Assembly: GCA_020636375.1 (NCBI GenBank)
Contig: JACJXZ010000016.1
Coordinates: 124,001 to 188,000 of the forward strand
Reading direction: 5' to 3'
Length of the DNA: 64,000 bases
Origin: Lewinellaceae bacterium
GTDB taxonomy: Bacteria > Bacteroidota > Bacteroidia > Chitinophagales > Saprospiraceae
Shown: positions 9,301 through 17,400 of the stretch, one piece after another
Position numbering within the stretch: the stretch's first letter is position 1
How the letters are laid out: the number at the start of each line of letters is the position of its first letter
Translations under genes and position numbers: made by a program
The notes under the pieces: generated by a model
What the model saw: the letters and a program-made list of their open reading frames with translations, nothing else
Databases searched by the model: none
Told to the model about the DNA's origin: nothing

Positions 9301-11828
9301 TACAGGAGATCGGGTGCCGCTGTGGAGGCAGAACCGTCGAGGGTCAGGGTGTCGTCCGTACAGGTGAGCTGGCCGCCGGCACCGGCATCTGCCGACACAA
9401 TGCTGATGTTTTGCAGGACGGTGACGGAAGCCGAGTCACGGCAGCCGTTCCGGGAATTTTCGACAAACAGCTGGTAGGTGCCTGGAGCATCTACTACCGG
9501 CATCAGGCTATTGGCGCCGGCGGCGATGTTGCCGCCGTTGCCGGCCGTCCAGGTAATGATAGGGGCAGGATCAGCATAAACAACAGCACCTTCCAGCTGG
9601 ATGGAGGTAGTAGCGCAGTTTAAAATAGCCGGCGCAGCTATGCTCGCTATGGAAGACAGGGTATCGTAAGTAACCAGCACGAAGGCGGAATCCTGGCAGC
9701 CATTATCAGTATTGGTAACCAGCAGGCGATAGTCTCCGGCGACGGAAACCAGGGGGGTGAGGGTGCCGGCATCCTGGGGCACAGCCCCATTGGTGGCCTG
9801 CCAGTCGTATTCGAAAACGGGGCCGGTGGAAGAGCCGGCGCCGCTGAGCAGCAGGCTGGTGCGGGCGCAGGTCAGGGTGGTATCCGGCCCGGTTGCCGCC
9901 ACGGGGGACCGCTCGTCCAGCCGGATGAGCACCGAGGCGGTATCCCGGCAGCCGTTCCGGGTATTGGCGACGATAAGCCGGTACTGGCCGGCGGCGTCTA
10001 CCGCGGCAGTAATGTTGTTGGCAGGCCCGATAAAATTGCCATTGCCGATAGCGCTCCAGTTGTACTGGAATTCAGGGCCGGCGGAGGTGTTGGGGCCGCC
10101 GATGACAAGCTGGCCGACCTCGCAGGTCAGCGTATCTGTCAGCCCGGCGTCGGCCACCGGGGAGATGGTATCGGCCTCCACCACGACGGTATCCCGGCTG
10201 AGGCATTGTACAGCGTTGAGGGCCTGGGCAACTTCGAGGATGTAGGTGCCCGGGGTATTTGCCGCCAGGGTGGGGGAGGTGCCCAGGATGGCCCCGCCGG
10301 TGTCCAGCCAGGTATAGGAAATATTGCCTGCCGGGCTGGAACCGCTGCCGTCGAGCGTTATCGCGGGGGCCGAACAGGTGATGGTATCCGGCGAAGCGAT
10401 GGCGGCGGCAACATCCAGCACCTGGAGGCTTACGTTGACTATACTGTCGCAGCCCAGCGAAGAGGCCAGGATGACGGTATAATTCCCGGTGGCCGTCAGG
10501 AGGCTGTCGCCCACCGGGAAGCCTTCTCCCTGGCAAAGCACCACCGTGGTATCCACGATGGCCGGCGGCACCACTGTGAGGTCGAGGCTCACGATGCTGT
10601 CGCAGGAAGTCGTGGCCTGCAGGGTGTCCGTATAGGTTCCGGAAACGGTGTAAGCCGTCGTTCCTACCACCACCGAATCGCCCTGGCAGATGGTATCCGC
10701 CAGGGCGGTGTACCGGGTGGGGATCACGTTGAGGTCGTAGTGGACGATACTGTCGCAGCCGGCATAGCTCTGCAGGCTGATGTCATAACTGCCCGTGACG
10801 GCCAGGACGCTGTCTCCCACCATCACGGAGTCGCCCTCGCAGATGGAACCGGCCAGGAAGGTGGTGTCGGGAGGAGGGACGATGCGGACCCACAGGCAGC
10901 TGTCGGTGACCTCTCCGCAGAAGCCCGGTTCCAGACTGCTGAGGTTGCGGCGGATGCTGTCGATGGTGAGTTGCCCGTCGGGGGCGGGAAAGCTGTCGTA
11001 ATCTATTCGTTTATAGGACAGGCCGCAGACCTGATACAGGCCGGGCACAAAACCGGTGAGGTTGACGATGGAGTCATAGGCCAGCAGTATACTGTCTTGC
11101 CCGATGAGGTAGGTATACCCGTATTCATTGGTGTCGGGCGGGGTGCCCGAATAGTCGGGCGGCAAGCTCAGCGCCAGGCTGCTGTCGCCCTGGCAGGCGA
11201 GGATGTTTTCGAAGGTGTCGAGGTTGCCGGCGGCGGCGAAACAGCAGTCCAGCCCCCTTTCGTCGCAGAAGAGGAGGCGGAAGCCCAGGATGGCCCCGAT
11301 CTGGGCTGAAGGGTTGTTGATGACGTTGATCGTCCAGGTGCCGTTGACCGGCCCGGCATCGAAGTCTTCGAGGCTGCCCTGGTAGGGGTGGTAGGTTCCG
11401 GTATACAGGCCGAAGACCCCCCAGTTGTTGGGCTGGTTGTTGTTCCAGGTGGGCAGGAAGCCGAAGTCGGGCATGGGCGTTTCGGCATCCGGCACGAAGG
11501 TGATGCGCCAGCGGGTGAAGTTGGTAAAGGCCACCGGGTCGTCGCTGTTGGGCCCGGTGAGGGTGACCATTTGCCCGCCGGGAGAAGTGACAGACAACAG
11601 CATATCCTCGACATAATTGTGGGAGAACTCGATCTCGATGCCGCAGATGCCCTGGTCGGGGGCGGACAAGTCGTCGTTATAGATGTTGAAGACCTCGAAA
11701 TTGAAGGTGTGTATGCTGTTGGGGTTGATGTACAGGGTATCTTCCAGGCCGCAGGGCTGGCTCCAGGCCGAAGCGGCGGCGGCCAGAAAGGACCACAGGA
11801 TTATGGTTTGCCTCATAAGCTCTTTCAT
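3378..11828 (-). CDS. Giant secreted PKD/Ig-like repeat protein with T9SS type B sorting domain
   Basis: The 2816-residue protein has a signal peptide (hydrophobic segment ending ASAWSQ, residues ~8-23). Next is a proprotein-convertase P-domain-like jelly roll (~24-195, with NNWGVFGLYTG and GTWTINVIN). Three ~45-residue repeats follow (~325-465; CQGDSVVVG...SCDSIVSLDL type), then about 25 tandem ~83-residue Ig/PKD-like repeats (~470-2560). Each repeat has LTC, LDGSGS, a Trp core, PGxYxLxV, NGC and DTxxP. An SprB-like unit (~2560-2640) precedes the C-terminal gliding-motility-associated domain (YAPNAFSPNGDDNNDGF...FDRWGDLVFE...GWDG), the type IX secretion and surface-attachment signal. A likely role is surface adhesin or filament. 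An alternative start is Met5 (11816). The P-domain without a protease domain is unusual. Confidence 0.92.
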   Translation of the reverse strand: MKELMRQTIILWSFLAAAASAWSQPCGLEDTLYINPNSIHTFNFEVFNIYNDDLSAPDQGICGIEIEFSHNYVEDMLLSVTSPGGQMVTLTGPNSDDPVAFTNFTRWRITFVPDAETPMPDFGFLPTWNNNQPNNWGVFGLYTGTYHPYQGSLEDFDAGPVNGTWTINVINNPSAQIGAILGFRLLFCDERGLDCCFAAAGNLDTFENILACQGDSSLALSLPPDYSGTPPDTNEYGYTYLIGQDSILLAYDSIVNLTGFVPGLYQVCGLSYKRIDYDSFPAPDGQLTIDSIRRNLSSLEPGFCGEVTDSCLWVRIVPPPDTTFLAGSICEGDSVMVGDSVLAVTGSYDISLQSYAGCDSIVHYDLNVIPTRYTALADTICQGDSVVVGTTAYTVSGTYTDTLQATTSCDSIVSLDLTVVPPAIVDTTVVLCQGEGFPVGDSLLTATGNYTVILASSLGCDSIVNVSLQVLDVAAAIASPDTITCSAPAITLDGSGSSPAGNISYTWLDTGGAILGTSPTLAANTPGTYILEVAQALNAVQCLSRDTVVVEADTISPVADAGLTDTLTCEVGQLVIGGPNTSAGPEFQYNWSAIGNGNFIGPANNITAAVDAAGQYRLIVANTRNGCRDTASVLIRLDERSPVAATGPDTTLTCARTSLLLSGAGSSTGPVFEYDWQATNGAVPQDAGTLTPLVSVAGDYRLLVTNTDNGCQDSAFVLVTYDTLSSIASIAAPAILNCATTSIQLEGAVVYADPAPIITWTAGNGGNIAAGANSLMPVVDAPGTYQLFVENSRNGCRDSASVTVLQNISIVSADAGAGGQLTCTDDTLTLDGSASTAAPDLLYCWSTTGGHFTADSLGMLVDVNAPGDYRLIVKDTVTFCADTAFVTITQDTVAPVSDSGPDRLLTCDSTSATLDGTGSSANGNYDYVWIAVNGLTPVAADTLTPAVSEPGSYLLVVTDRDNGCIDTSLVDVGIDTIRPVVAIAEPGALNCITASLTLDASASDSGPPFSFAWSAQAGGQFGAGTNTLTPAVAAGGLYQLLIINENTGCRDSAAVLVRDSSVQLSAAIGPADTLTCDSSQVTLDAAASSSGPNIVYEWFTTDGNIVGGSTGVNITVDISGTYRLVVRDTMAFCADTTEVFVPVDTLPPAVSAQVNAELNCTVTEVVLNGAGSDAGPGFSYRWDGPCVIAGQDSIAAVADCPGMYFLQVENTDNGCAAIDSVEVAQDENAPAASVGGPYTLTCDSLQLTLNGSGSGMGPDFTYSWTGPGITSGATSLYPAINLPGQYTLTVRDTVNTCLSTATATVEIDTVAPIAEAGEIDVITCDSSIVAIGGFETSMGPGFSYLWTTDDGQFAGPVNGPFVRVSRPGVYQLSVRNIANGCASVSSTTVFIDDQPPNVEAGPDQELNCAAPQALLDGSASDVGAFLHYEWSGPCLIYPADTSRMLVDCPGIYYLSVANAASGCVGVDTVVVSRDSLLPIAVLPDSLELSCLDGTALIDASASEGASFQWFFEGQPAGFSTLMPVVDSVGIYTLVAANAAQDCADTASVAVLLDCTPDILIAAPDTLTCAVTSVTIDATASTSGDSITYQWAEPGPSCIVSGQGTPELEVRCSGLYTLVVTNTVVGLSDTASVEVIANDTPPLAEAGPSDTLTCDEPTAILNAAGSTQGTGIGYSWTKLDDDFFEASGLTAEVNDAGTYFLTVIDSLTGCVDEDIVVIGRSADLPDVGFGSQVIPCLQDTFWLQAFVDPPGQPYVFSWAGDNVIGSTDSSAVLVDTTGVLTLTVTNTSNDCSTFREVEVFEQSCIPCVEIGPLDSLTCRVDTVVIEASFCEPCIGCALQWSTQGGLILSNTDSLRVLAGAPGAYTLTATDTLGFSRVLTVRVVENTSPPPADAGPDQVLDCDTPEVLLGGGAPDPRLSYQWLDGNGAPTGQDTLPSLAVSTPGTYQLQVTDRITGCQAASQAAVTIDTLRPEADAGPPVTLTCDMPSRILDGSGSDFGPEITYSWSGPAGTSIGGTNSFNPTVSDTGWFLLTVTDTTTGCFSRDSVLVTRDGELPPVPMLSDTNLTCGVSVILLIGELPPQPGFSAQWCRLDANGQPQGPCTNDLFVDVSNPGTYRFEVRNDSTGCTNSATIVVGEDYAPPTADAGPDGILLCSVDSLQLQGGGGPPGAALAYNWTAVGGSPIVGADSPTPVVFQPDTFLLVVTNLANQCTASDTVAVSQDINAPAADAGPDTSLTCTRVNVRLQGQGMTASGNMQVRWTTPDGNIALDGATLTPLADAPGLYILQVTDPQNGCTSTDTAAVVADRQPPTAILDSSTLQLDCRTDSVRLNAGASTSASGAGVAFDWRQVPFGSIGTGPQITLGNTGNYRLVVADLGNGCKDTLAFTIRSDYEQPDAAIAPPLLITCLRPSVPLNGASSSAGPEFSYIWAGPAGDTLPETGPQAAAGAPGTYQLTVVDEGNGCFATARRTVVPTPSPAVSIREPEPLDCDVRTVRLDGSASSFGDFITYAWTTDVGGQLAAPADSNRTIAAAPGWYTLLVTDLRNGCTAADSVLAIELASPVDSLLARPFPPSCPGRVDGYIEVDTVLGGTGPFLYAIEGGSFSGLTQFEGLPPGSYQLSVQDANGCEAETTIDIPEAENIQVDLGQDFVTLRLGGTDTLVAEVSPSNYDTIWWWPYDSLSPLNSPVQVVNPEKTTTYFVWVSNGAGCTATDNIEVRVVREYPVYAPNAFSPNGDDNNDGFTLYAGDDVVNIRIFQIFDRWGDLVFESANFQPNDPNLGWDGTLDGMPMDPAVFVFYAEVEFTDGRTEVVRGDLVLMR

Positions 11829-11888
11829 GTTCTTGGGATTGAAGGAAAGTAAAGCGCGAAATTTTTGGTTTGCCGTTTTACCTTCCTA

Positions 11889-12046
11889 AGGAATGAAAAA
11901 TAAATAACTAAGCCCAATTGCCGTTATCTTTTTCCACCAGGCTTCGTTATTTTTTCGTTGCGTAGCGCTGCTATGCGCCTCAAAAATGCCTCGCCTGGCG
12001 AAAAAATATTTAGGCACTTGGACCAACTTATTTATTTTTCATTCCT
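11889..12046. repeat. 158-bp cruciform element (perfect 19-bp terminal inverted repeats)
   Basis: The arms 11889-11907 and 12028-12046 are perfect reverse complements (AGGAATGAAAAATAAATAA). Weaker complementarity continues inward (CCAGGC/GCCTGG). The centre, near 11958-11982, carries GCGTAGCGCTGCTATGCGCC, whose reverse complement resembles the centre of the element at 18078-18221. It fills the 319-bp gap between the giant gene and the downstream oxidoreductase; no gene is seen there. Confidence 0.75.
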
Positions 12047-12147
12047 AAGACCCATTTCGGGCCCTTTTCGCTGCCGTGGTTCCGCCCGGTATTCCGGACG
12101 GATGACAAAAATAACACAAATGAAAAGAAAAGGAAGAACCGGGGGTG

Positions 12148-13119
12148 TTAAAGGTTTGCTATTCTGAGTACGATCTTGCCGAATTGCCGGCTGGTTTTCA
12201 TCACCTGCAGGGCCTCGTTGCCGTCCTTCAGGTCGAAAACCCGGTCCACTACCGGCACGATCTCATATTCGCTGACGAAGTCCAGCATCTGGCCGAACTC
12301 GGCGTCGGCGCCCATGGTGCTGCCGTAGATGGAGAGTTGTTTGAAGAAGACGTTGGGCACGCTGACGCCGTTCCAGGCGCCGGCCGTGCCGCCGTAAACG
12401 CCGATCCGGGCACCTTTGCGGCACATTTTCAGCAACTGGTTGAAGCCGTCGCCGCCGGCGCTGTCGATCACGACGTCGAAGCCGCCGGACCGCTTTTGCA
12501 GGGCCTTCATCGATTCCGGGCTTTTGTAATTCGCTCCTCCTTTCGCCCCCAGGGCGACGGCCTTTTCGATCTTTTCTTCCGAGCCGGACGTGACGTACAC
12601 CTCGGCGCCGATAGCGATGGCGAACTGGCAGGCCAGCAAAGCCACCCCGCCGCCTACGCCCGAGATGAGCACCTTGTCGTTGGCCCGGGCCTGGCAGCGG
12701 CTGAACAGCACGCGGTAGGCGGTGAGGCCCGCCAGCGGCAGGGCGGCGGCTTGTTCGGCAGTAAGGTGGGCCGGCTTCGGATAGATGTTTTTTTTGCGGA
12801 CGGCCACTTGTTCCGCAAAGGTGCCGTCTTCCGCCATGCCCAGGATGAAATAATCGTCGGAATAAAAGCGCGGGTCATTGCCCCAGTGGACGCTGGGGTT
12901 GATGACGACCTCCTGCCCCTCGTATTCCCCGCAGCCGTCGGAACCCAGGATGGAGGGGAAGCGCAGGTCGGGATACAGGCCCAGCGTAATCCAGTAGTCC
13001 CGCCGGTTGAGGGCGGCGGCCCGGAGGCGGACGAGGCCGAATGTGTCGTCGTGTTCGGGTAAGTCCACATCAGTATATACCAGTGGTTCTTTGACGCCGG
13101 TGAAGAGCAGTGCTTTCAT
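12148..13119 (-). CDS. MDR-family zinc-type alcohol dehydrogenase/quinone oxidoreductase
   Basis: From the preferred start MKALLFTG (an in-frame ATG 18 codons upstream gives no family-like sequence), the ~323-residue product shows the MDR layout: an N-terminal GroES-like domain (ALNRRDYWITLGLYPD, PSILGSDGCGEYEGQEV) and a Rossmann domain with VLISGVGGGVALLACQFA for NAD(P)H binding. It then has GFDVVIDSAGG and a C-terminal GKIVLRI. The structural zinc cysteine cluster of classical ADHs is absent, which fits the zinc-independent quinone oxidoreductase/enoyl reductase branch. It probably reduces an enone, quinone or similar substrate in the cytoplasm; the specific substrate cannot be read from sequence. 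It stands alone between repeat elements. Confidence 0.85.
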   Translation of the reverse strand: MKALLFTGVKEPLVYTDVDLPEHDDTFGLVRLRAAALNRRDYWITLGLYPDLRFPSILGSDGCGEYEGQEVVINPSVHWGNDPRFYSDDYFILGMAEDGTFAEQVAVRKKNIYPKPAHLTAEQAAALPLAGLTAYRVLFSRCQARANDKVLISGVGGGVALLACQFAIAIGAEVYVTSGSEEKIEKAVALGAKGGANYKSPESMKALQKRSGGFDVVIDSAGGDGFNQLLKMCRKGARIGVYGGTAGAWNGVSVPNVFFKQLSIYGSTMGADAEFGQMLDFVSEYEIVPVVDRVFDLKDGNEALQVMKTSRQFGKIVLRIANL

Positions 13120-13245
13120 GTCTTCGGGTTTTTCATTGTGTGTGACAGGTGAAAAGATAAGAATTGCCGGCAAAATACCGGACAGTTTGGGCCTGTTTGT
13201 TCAAATGTATATGTATATGGATGGACACAAACGGAGAAATACGGT

Positions 13246-13382
13246 AACTATTTAGGTGGTCTGCCATCTAGCCGGTTTTATTGCCACAAAGACTCCAAGA
13301 CACAAAGATTGCACGAAGCCTTGGTGTAATCTTGGAGTTTTTGTGTCTTCGTGGCAAAGGCATCAGGCCCACCTAAATAGTT
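13246..13382. repeat. 137-bp inverted-repeat element with CACAAAGAC-type hairpin
   Basis: Perfect 14-bp arms AACTATTTAGGTGG (13246-13259) and CCACCTAAATAGTT (13369-13382) enclose an inner stem built from GCCACAAAGACTCCAAGAC-like and GTCTTCGTGGC-like sequence. The rest of the 13120-13533 gap shows no gene. Confidence 0.7.
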
Positions 13383-13533
13383 GCGAAATACGTGGAAATG
13401 TATGGAAATGACGCCATCCGGAAGTATCCGGAATTCAGGTTGCTGACAACAATCAGCCCTTCCGAATGACAATCCTCAGTACTTGTAGATTTAAAAACGC
13501 TCAACTTTTGAGTTCAGCTCAACTCTTAGAAAC

Positions 13534-14124
13534 ATGATTCCCAAAATGGCACGGCCGCTGATGCTGGCCGCTGCTTTGCTGATTAGCCTGGCGCCGTCTA
13601 ATGGCCAGGCGGGCATAACGCTGGAGGGCTCGTGGCAGGGCCCTTTCCTGGAGGATTTTCTGCTCAGGCTCGACTTCAAAAAAGAATTGGAGGGTGGTTA
13701 TGCCGGGACGGTCCTTTTATCCCGGGATGGCGCCCAGCTCCAGAATGACCCACTGGCGGAAGTTCGCATGGAAGGAGACAGCCTGCGTTTTTTCATTCCC
13801 GCCAGGGAAACGCCCTTTTTCGGACAGATAAACCGGGAACGGCCTGCCGCCATTTCCGGCTGCTTCATTTTTCCGGACGGCACCCGCCAACCGGTTTTTC
13901 CGGAAAAAATGGCCGATCCACCAGATAAAGGAAAGCTGAGGGCCGGCCTGCGCCCGCCCGGAGACTGGCATGGACCGGATGAAAAACGATACCTGCCGGG
14001 TGAATTGTGGTATTCCGATGGAAAAACCTGGTGCATCGGCAGTTTTACCGAAGAACCCATGCTGCCTGTCGGTGCCGAAATCCTGTCCGTCAATGGCCAG
14101 GAGATGAAGCAGGCCGGGCGGTAA
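13534..14124 (+). pseudogene. Secreted S41-peptidase-like N-terminal fragment
   Basis: The 196-residue product starts with a signal peptide (residues ~6-24, LMLAAALLISLAPSNGQA). A beta-rich segment follows (ITLEGSWQGP...LRLDFKKEL...GYAGTVLLSRD...PVFP) that resembles N-terminal domains of Bacteroidota hydrolases. The last ~40 residues read LWYSDGKTWCIGSFTEE and VGAEILSVNGQEM, a PDZ-like motif typical of S41 processing peptidases. The frame then stops, with no S41 catalytic domain (no Ser-Lys dyad region). A deletion between the helical segment and the PDZ motif is also likely because the usual intervening residues are missing. I read it as a truncated gene; a free-standing secreted protein remains possible. 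Confidence 0.5.
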
Positions 14125-14162
14125 AGTTTGGCCAGGAAAGTGCTGACGCCGCCCGTCCGTTT

Positions 14163-14429
14163 TCAATCCCGCACCGCCCGGTTGATAGCCAATGAACTGC
14201 CGCCGTCCACAAGGCCCTGCATTGCGAGTTCTTTTTCTTCGGCCTCCAGGCTCAGGGTTTCCTCCGTCAGTTCTCCGCTTTGCAGCGGCAGGAGGTGAAT
14301 GGCCTTGCCGTCCTGCACGATTTCGTAAACCCCGGATTCCCTTTCGGTATAACCGGTTCCGTCTTCTTCGGTTTCGGTAAAAACCCATTCGAAGTCGCCC
14401 GTGGTTTCGGTTTCTTTTTCGAAATTCAT
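14163..14429 (-). CDS. Small acidic conserved-type hypothetical protein
   Basis: Starting at ATG 14429, the 88-residue product is rich in Glu/Thr (NFEKETETTGDFEWVF, TETEEDGTGYTERESG, IHLLPLQSG). It has no signal peptide, membrane segment or recognisable motif. The start is preferred because the upstream in-frame extension overlaps the TPR-CHAT gene antisense and looks like shadow sequence. It is divergent from that gene, with ~60 bp between starts. Function is unknown. It could be a regulator or accessory of the decaying locus, but nothing in the sequence shows this. Confidence 0.5.
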   Translation of the reverse strand: MNFEKETETTGDFEWVFTETEEDGTGYTERESGVYEIVQDGKAIHLLPLQSGELTEETLSLEAEEKELAMQGLVDGGSSLAINRAVRD

Positions 14430-14431
14430 GG

Positions 14432-14460
14432 TTGCGGGAAAAAAATTATTTTTACGTTGT
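14432..14460 (+). promoter_or_regulatory. Candidate Bacteroidota promoter for the TPR-CHAT gene
   Basis: TTG at 14432-14434, 18 bp, then TACGTTGT at 14453-14460 resembles the Bacteroidota -33 TTG / -7 TAnnTTTG signature (one mismatch). It lies 30 bp upstream of the ATG at 14491. Confidence 0.35.
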
Positions 14461-14490
14461 GTCCTTTTAAACCAAAACCCGAACCAAACC

Positions 14491-17400
14491 ATGAGAAATT
14501 GGCTCTTGCTCTTTTTGGTGGTTTTTCCTTTCTCTGCTTTTTCCCAGGAGGCAGACACGGCGGCGGTGGCTAGGCAGGTAGACAGTTTACTGGAAGTATC
14601 GAGGAGGTTTTGTGACGAAAGCAAACTGGATTCTGCCCGGGCCGGGGTCGAGGCGGCCGAAAAAATCGTCCTGAAAGAATGGGGCAAAGGATCGTTGGCC
14701 TACGGGGATGTTTGTTTTCATTATGGACGGGTATCGTATTTCCTGGAGAAATACGCGGAGGCGGAACTCTCCTGGCTGGAGGCCCTGGACATCCGGGAAA
14801 AATTGTTGGGCAAAGAGCACCCCGACTACGCTAAGAGCCTGAACAACCTGGGTTTTTTATACAGAAAAACCGGCGATGCTGAAAAAGCAGAAAAGCTTTA
14901 CCTGGAGGCCAGGGCTATCCGGAAAAAGGCCTTAGGCGAGGAACATCCTGATTACCTGATAAGCCTGGACAACCTGGCTGACCTGTACAATGAAACCGGC
15001 AGGTATGAAAAAGCTGTGCCGGTCTATCTGGAAGATTTAGCCATTCGGGAAAAATTTTTTGGCAAAGAAAACCCTGAATATTGCGGGAGCCTCATCAATC
15101 TTGCGCTTACCTATAACAATATAGGGCAATACAAAAAAGCGGAACCGCTCTTGCTGGAAGCCAAAACCATCTTCGAGGCCGGGTTAAACGATACGGAGCA
15201 TCCTTATTACGTAAACGGACTGAGCATCCTGGCGAATTTATACAGCATTACCGGACAATTCGCAAAGGCGGAACCGCTCCTGCTGGACGTGCTGGCCATC
15301 CGGAAGAGAAAATCGGGCGAAGCGCATCCTCTCTATTGCGGAAGCCTCATCAACCTGGCGATTTTATATAAAAACTTAGGGCAATACGAAAAAGCAGAGC
15401 AGCTTTTGCTGGAAGCCAGACACATCTTCGAGGACAAACTGAATAACACGGAACATCCTTATTATGCCAATGGGTTGAACAACCTGGCAATCTTATACCA
15501 TGCTATCGGACAATATGAAAAAGCCGAACCCATCTTGCTCGACGTTCTAACCTTCATGGAAAAGCAACCGGGCAAAGGCCATCCCCGGTATTGGGGAAGT
15601 CTGGCCAATCTGGCCAATCTGTATTATGGAATGGGGCAATATGAGAAAGCCGAGCCCATTTATCTGGAAGCCAACAGTTTTTTTGAAGTTGAACTAAACA
15701 ACAGGGAACATGCTTATTACATCAACGGCCTGCACAATCTGGCGGATTTATACAGGAATATCGGCAATTATGAAAAAGCCGAAGCGCTATACCTGGATAC
15801 CAGGGATATCCGGGAAAAACGCTGGGCAAAGCCCATTTCCGGTATGCGGAAAGTTTGAACGCTTTGGTATTTGTTGTATCTGGAAATGGGTAGTTATGAA
15901 CAATCGGAAACGTTCTTGCTCGAAGCCCTGGACATTGATGAAAAAGCCCTGGGCAAAGATCACCCGAATTATGCCGGCAACTTACACAGCCTGGTACCAA
16001 TTTATACAGGTACCATGGAGCGTTACGAAAAAGCGGAAGCACTATACCTGGAAGTCGGGGCTATCCTGAAAAAAGCATTTGGCGAGGCGCATCCCGAATA
16101 TGCCCGGAGCCTGGCCAACCTGGCCGCTGTGTATGAATCTACAGGACGCTACGAAAAGGCCGAAAGGCTTTACCTCGACGTTAAGGCTATTTGGAGTAAC
16201 GCCCTGGGCGAGTTGCACCCTTACTATGCCAGAAGCCTCTATAGCCTGGCCGCCTTGTACTGGATGCTCGGCGATGATGAAAAAGCCGCGCTGTTTTTTG
16301 AGCAAGCCAGCGCCATCGAAAGGATACTCCTCGTACGGGCGTCACACCATCTTTCTGAAAGAGAAATGGCCGCCTACGCCAATACATTTGCCCAAAGGCA
16401 GGGCCTGAGCCTGTCTTTTACCCATTCGAAAAGAAGGCTTGCCAAAAGCAATTATGACGACGCGCTCTTTTACAAAGGCTTCTTGTTGAACGCTACTCAG
16501 CATGTCGGCAGGCTGGCGGTGGCCGAGCCGGCAAGCAGGGATATATACCACCGCCTGAAAGGCTATCACCGCCGCCTCGCCGCCGAATATGCCAAACCCG
16601 TGGCCGAACGGCAAAACACCGGAGAACTGGAGGAAAAGGCCAACGCCCTCGAAAAAGAACTCGCCCGTACCGTGGCCGGCTTTGGCGAAGCTCTCCGGCA
16701 GGTCACCTGGCAAGAGGTGCAAGCGGCCCTGCAGGAAGGGGAAGCTGCCGTAGAATTTATCCACTACCAATACCACGGCCCCGCCCCGGCCGACAGCATC
16801 CTCTATGCCGCCTTCGTCCTCCGGCCGGGCGACGAGCAGCCTCATTTTGTTCCCCTCTTTGAAGAAAAAATGCTCGGCAGCCTGTTCCCCTCCAAAGATG
16901 AAGCGCAGGCCGGCACCTTCCTCACCCAGGCGTATGCCAGCCGGGGCATCACACCAACTCCCCGCAATGATTACCCCAATCTCTATGAGTTGGTCTGGCA
17001 ACCTCTCGACAGCCTGCTGGCCGGTGCCAAAACAGTTTATGCTTCCCCCTCCGGCCTGCTGCACCGCATCAACCTGGGGGCCGTCATGACAGACAGCAGC
17101 CTGCCCTTCGTCAGCTTTCACCGCCTGGTGCGCCTCAACAGCACCCGCCAGCTGGCTTTCCGCAACCCACAACCAGCAATGGCCAATCATCAACACCCCA
17201 TTTTCGCAACCCTCTACGGCGGTATCTATTACAACATGGACAGCCTGGCCATCGCCGGCGCCAACCGGGACTACGGGGCAGGGAGCAATAGTCTTGAAGC
17301 GTTCTCCTTCGTGATGCTCGGCGAGGACCGCGCCGAGGCCGAAGGCGAACCGGAGGCATGGGGGCCCCTCCCCGGCGCTGCCGAAGAAGTGGCAAAGATT

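Noticed and set aside
3378..11828. DNA periodicity (~250 bp) as a possible recent amplification or CRISPR-like array
   Set aside because: The period equals the ~83-residue protein repeat, and DNA similarity between units is modest; it is coding repeat structure.
12145..13062. 305-residue plus-strand frame opposite the oxidoreductase
   Set aside because: The minus strand has a complete MDR enzyme with its glycine-rich cofactor loop; the plus frame is a shadow.
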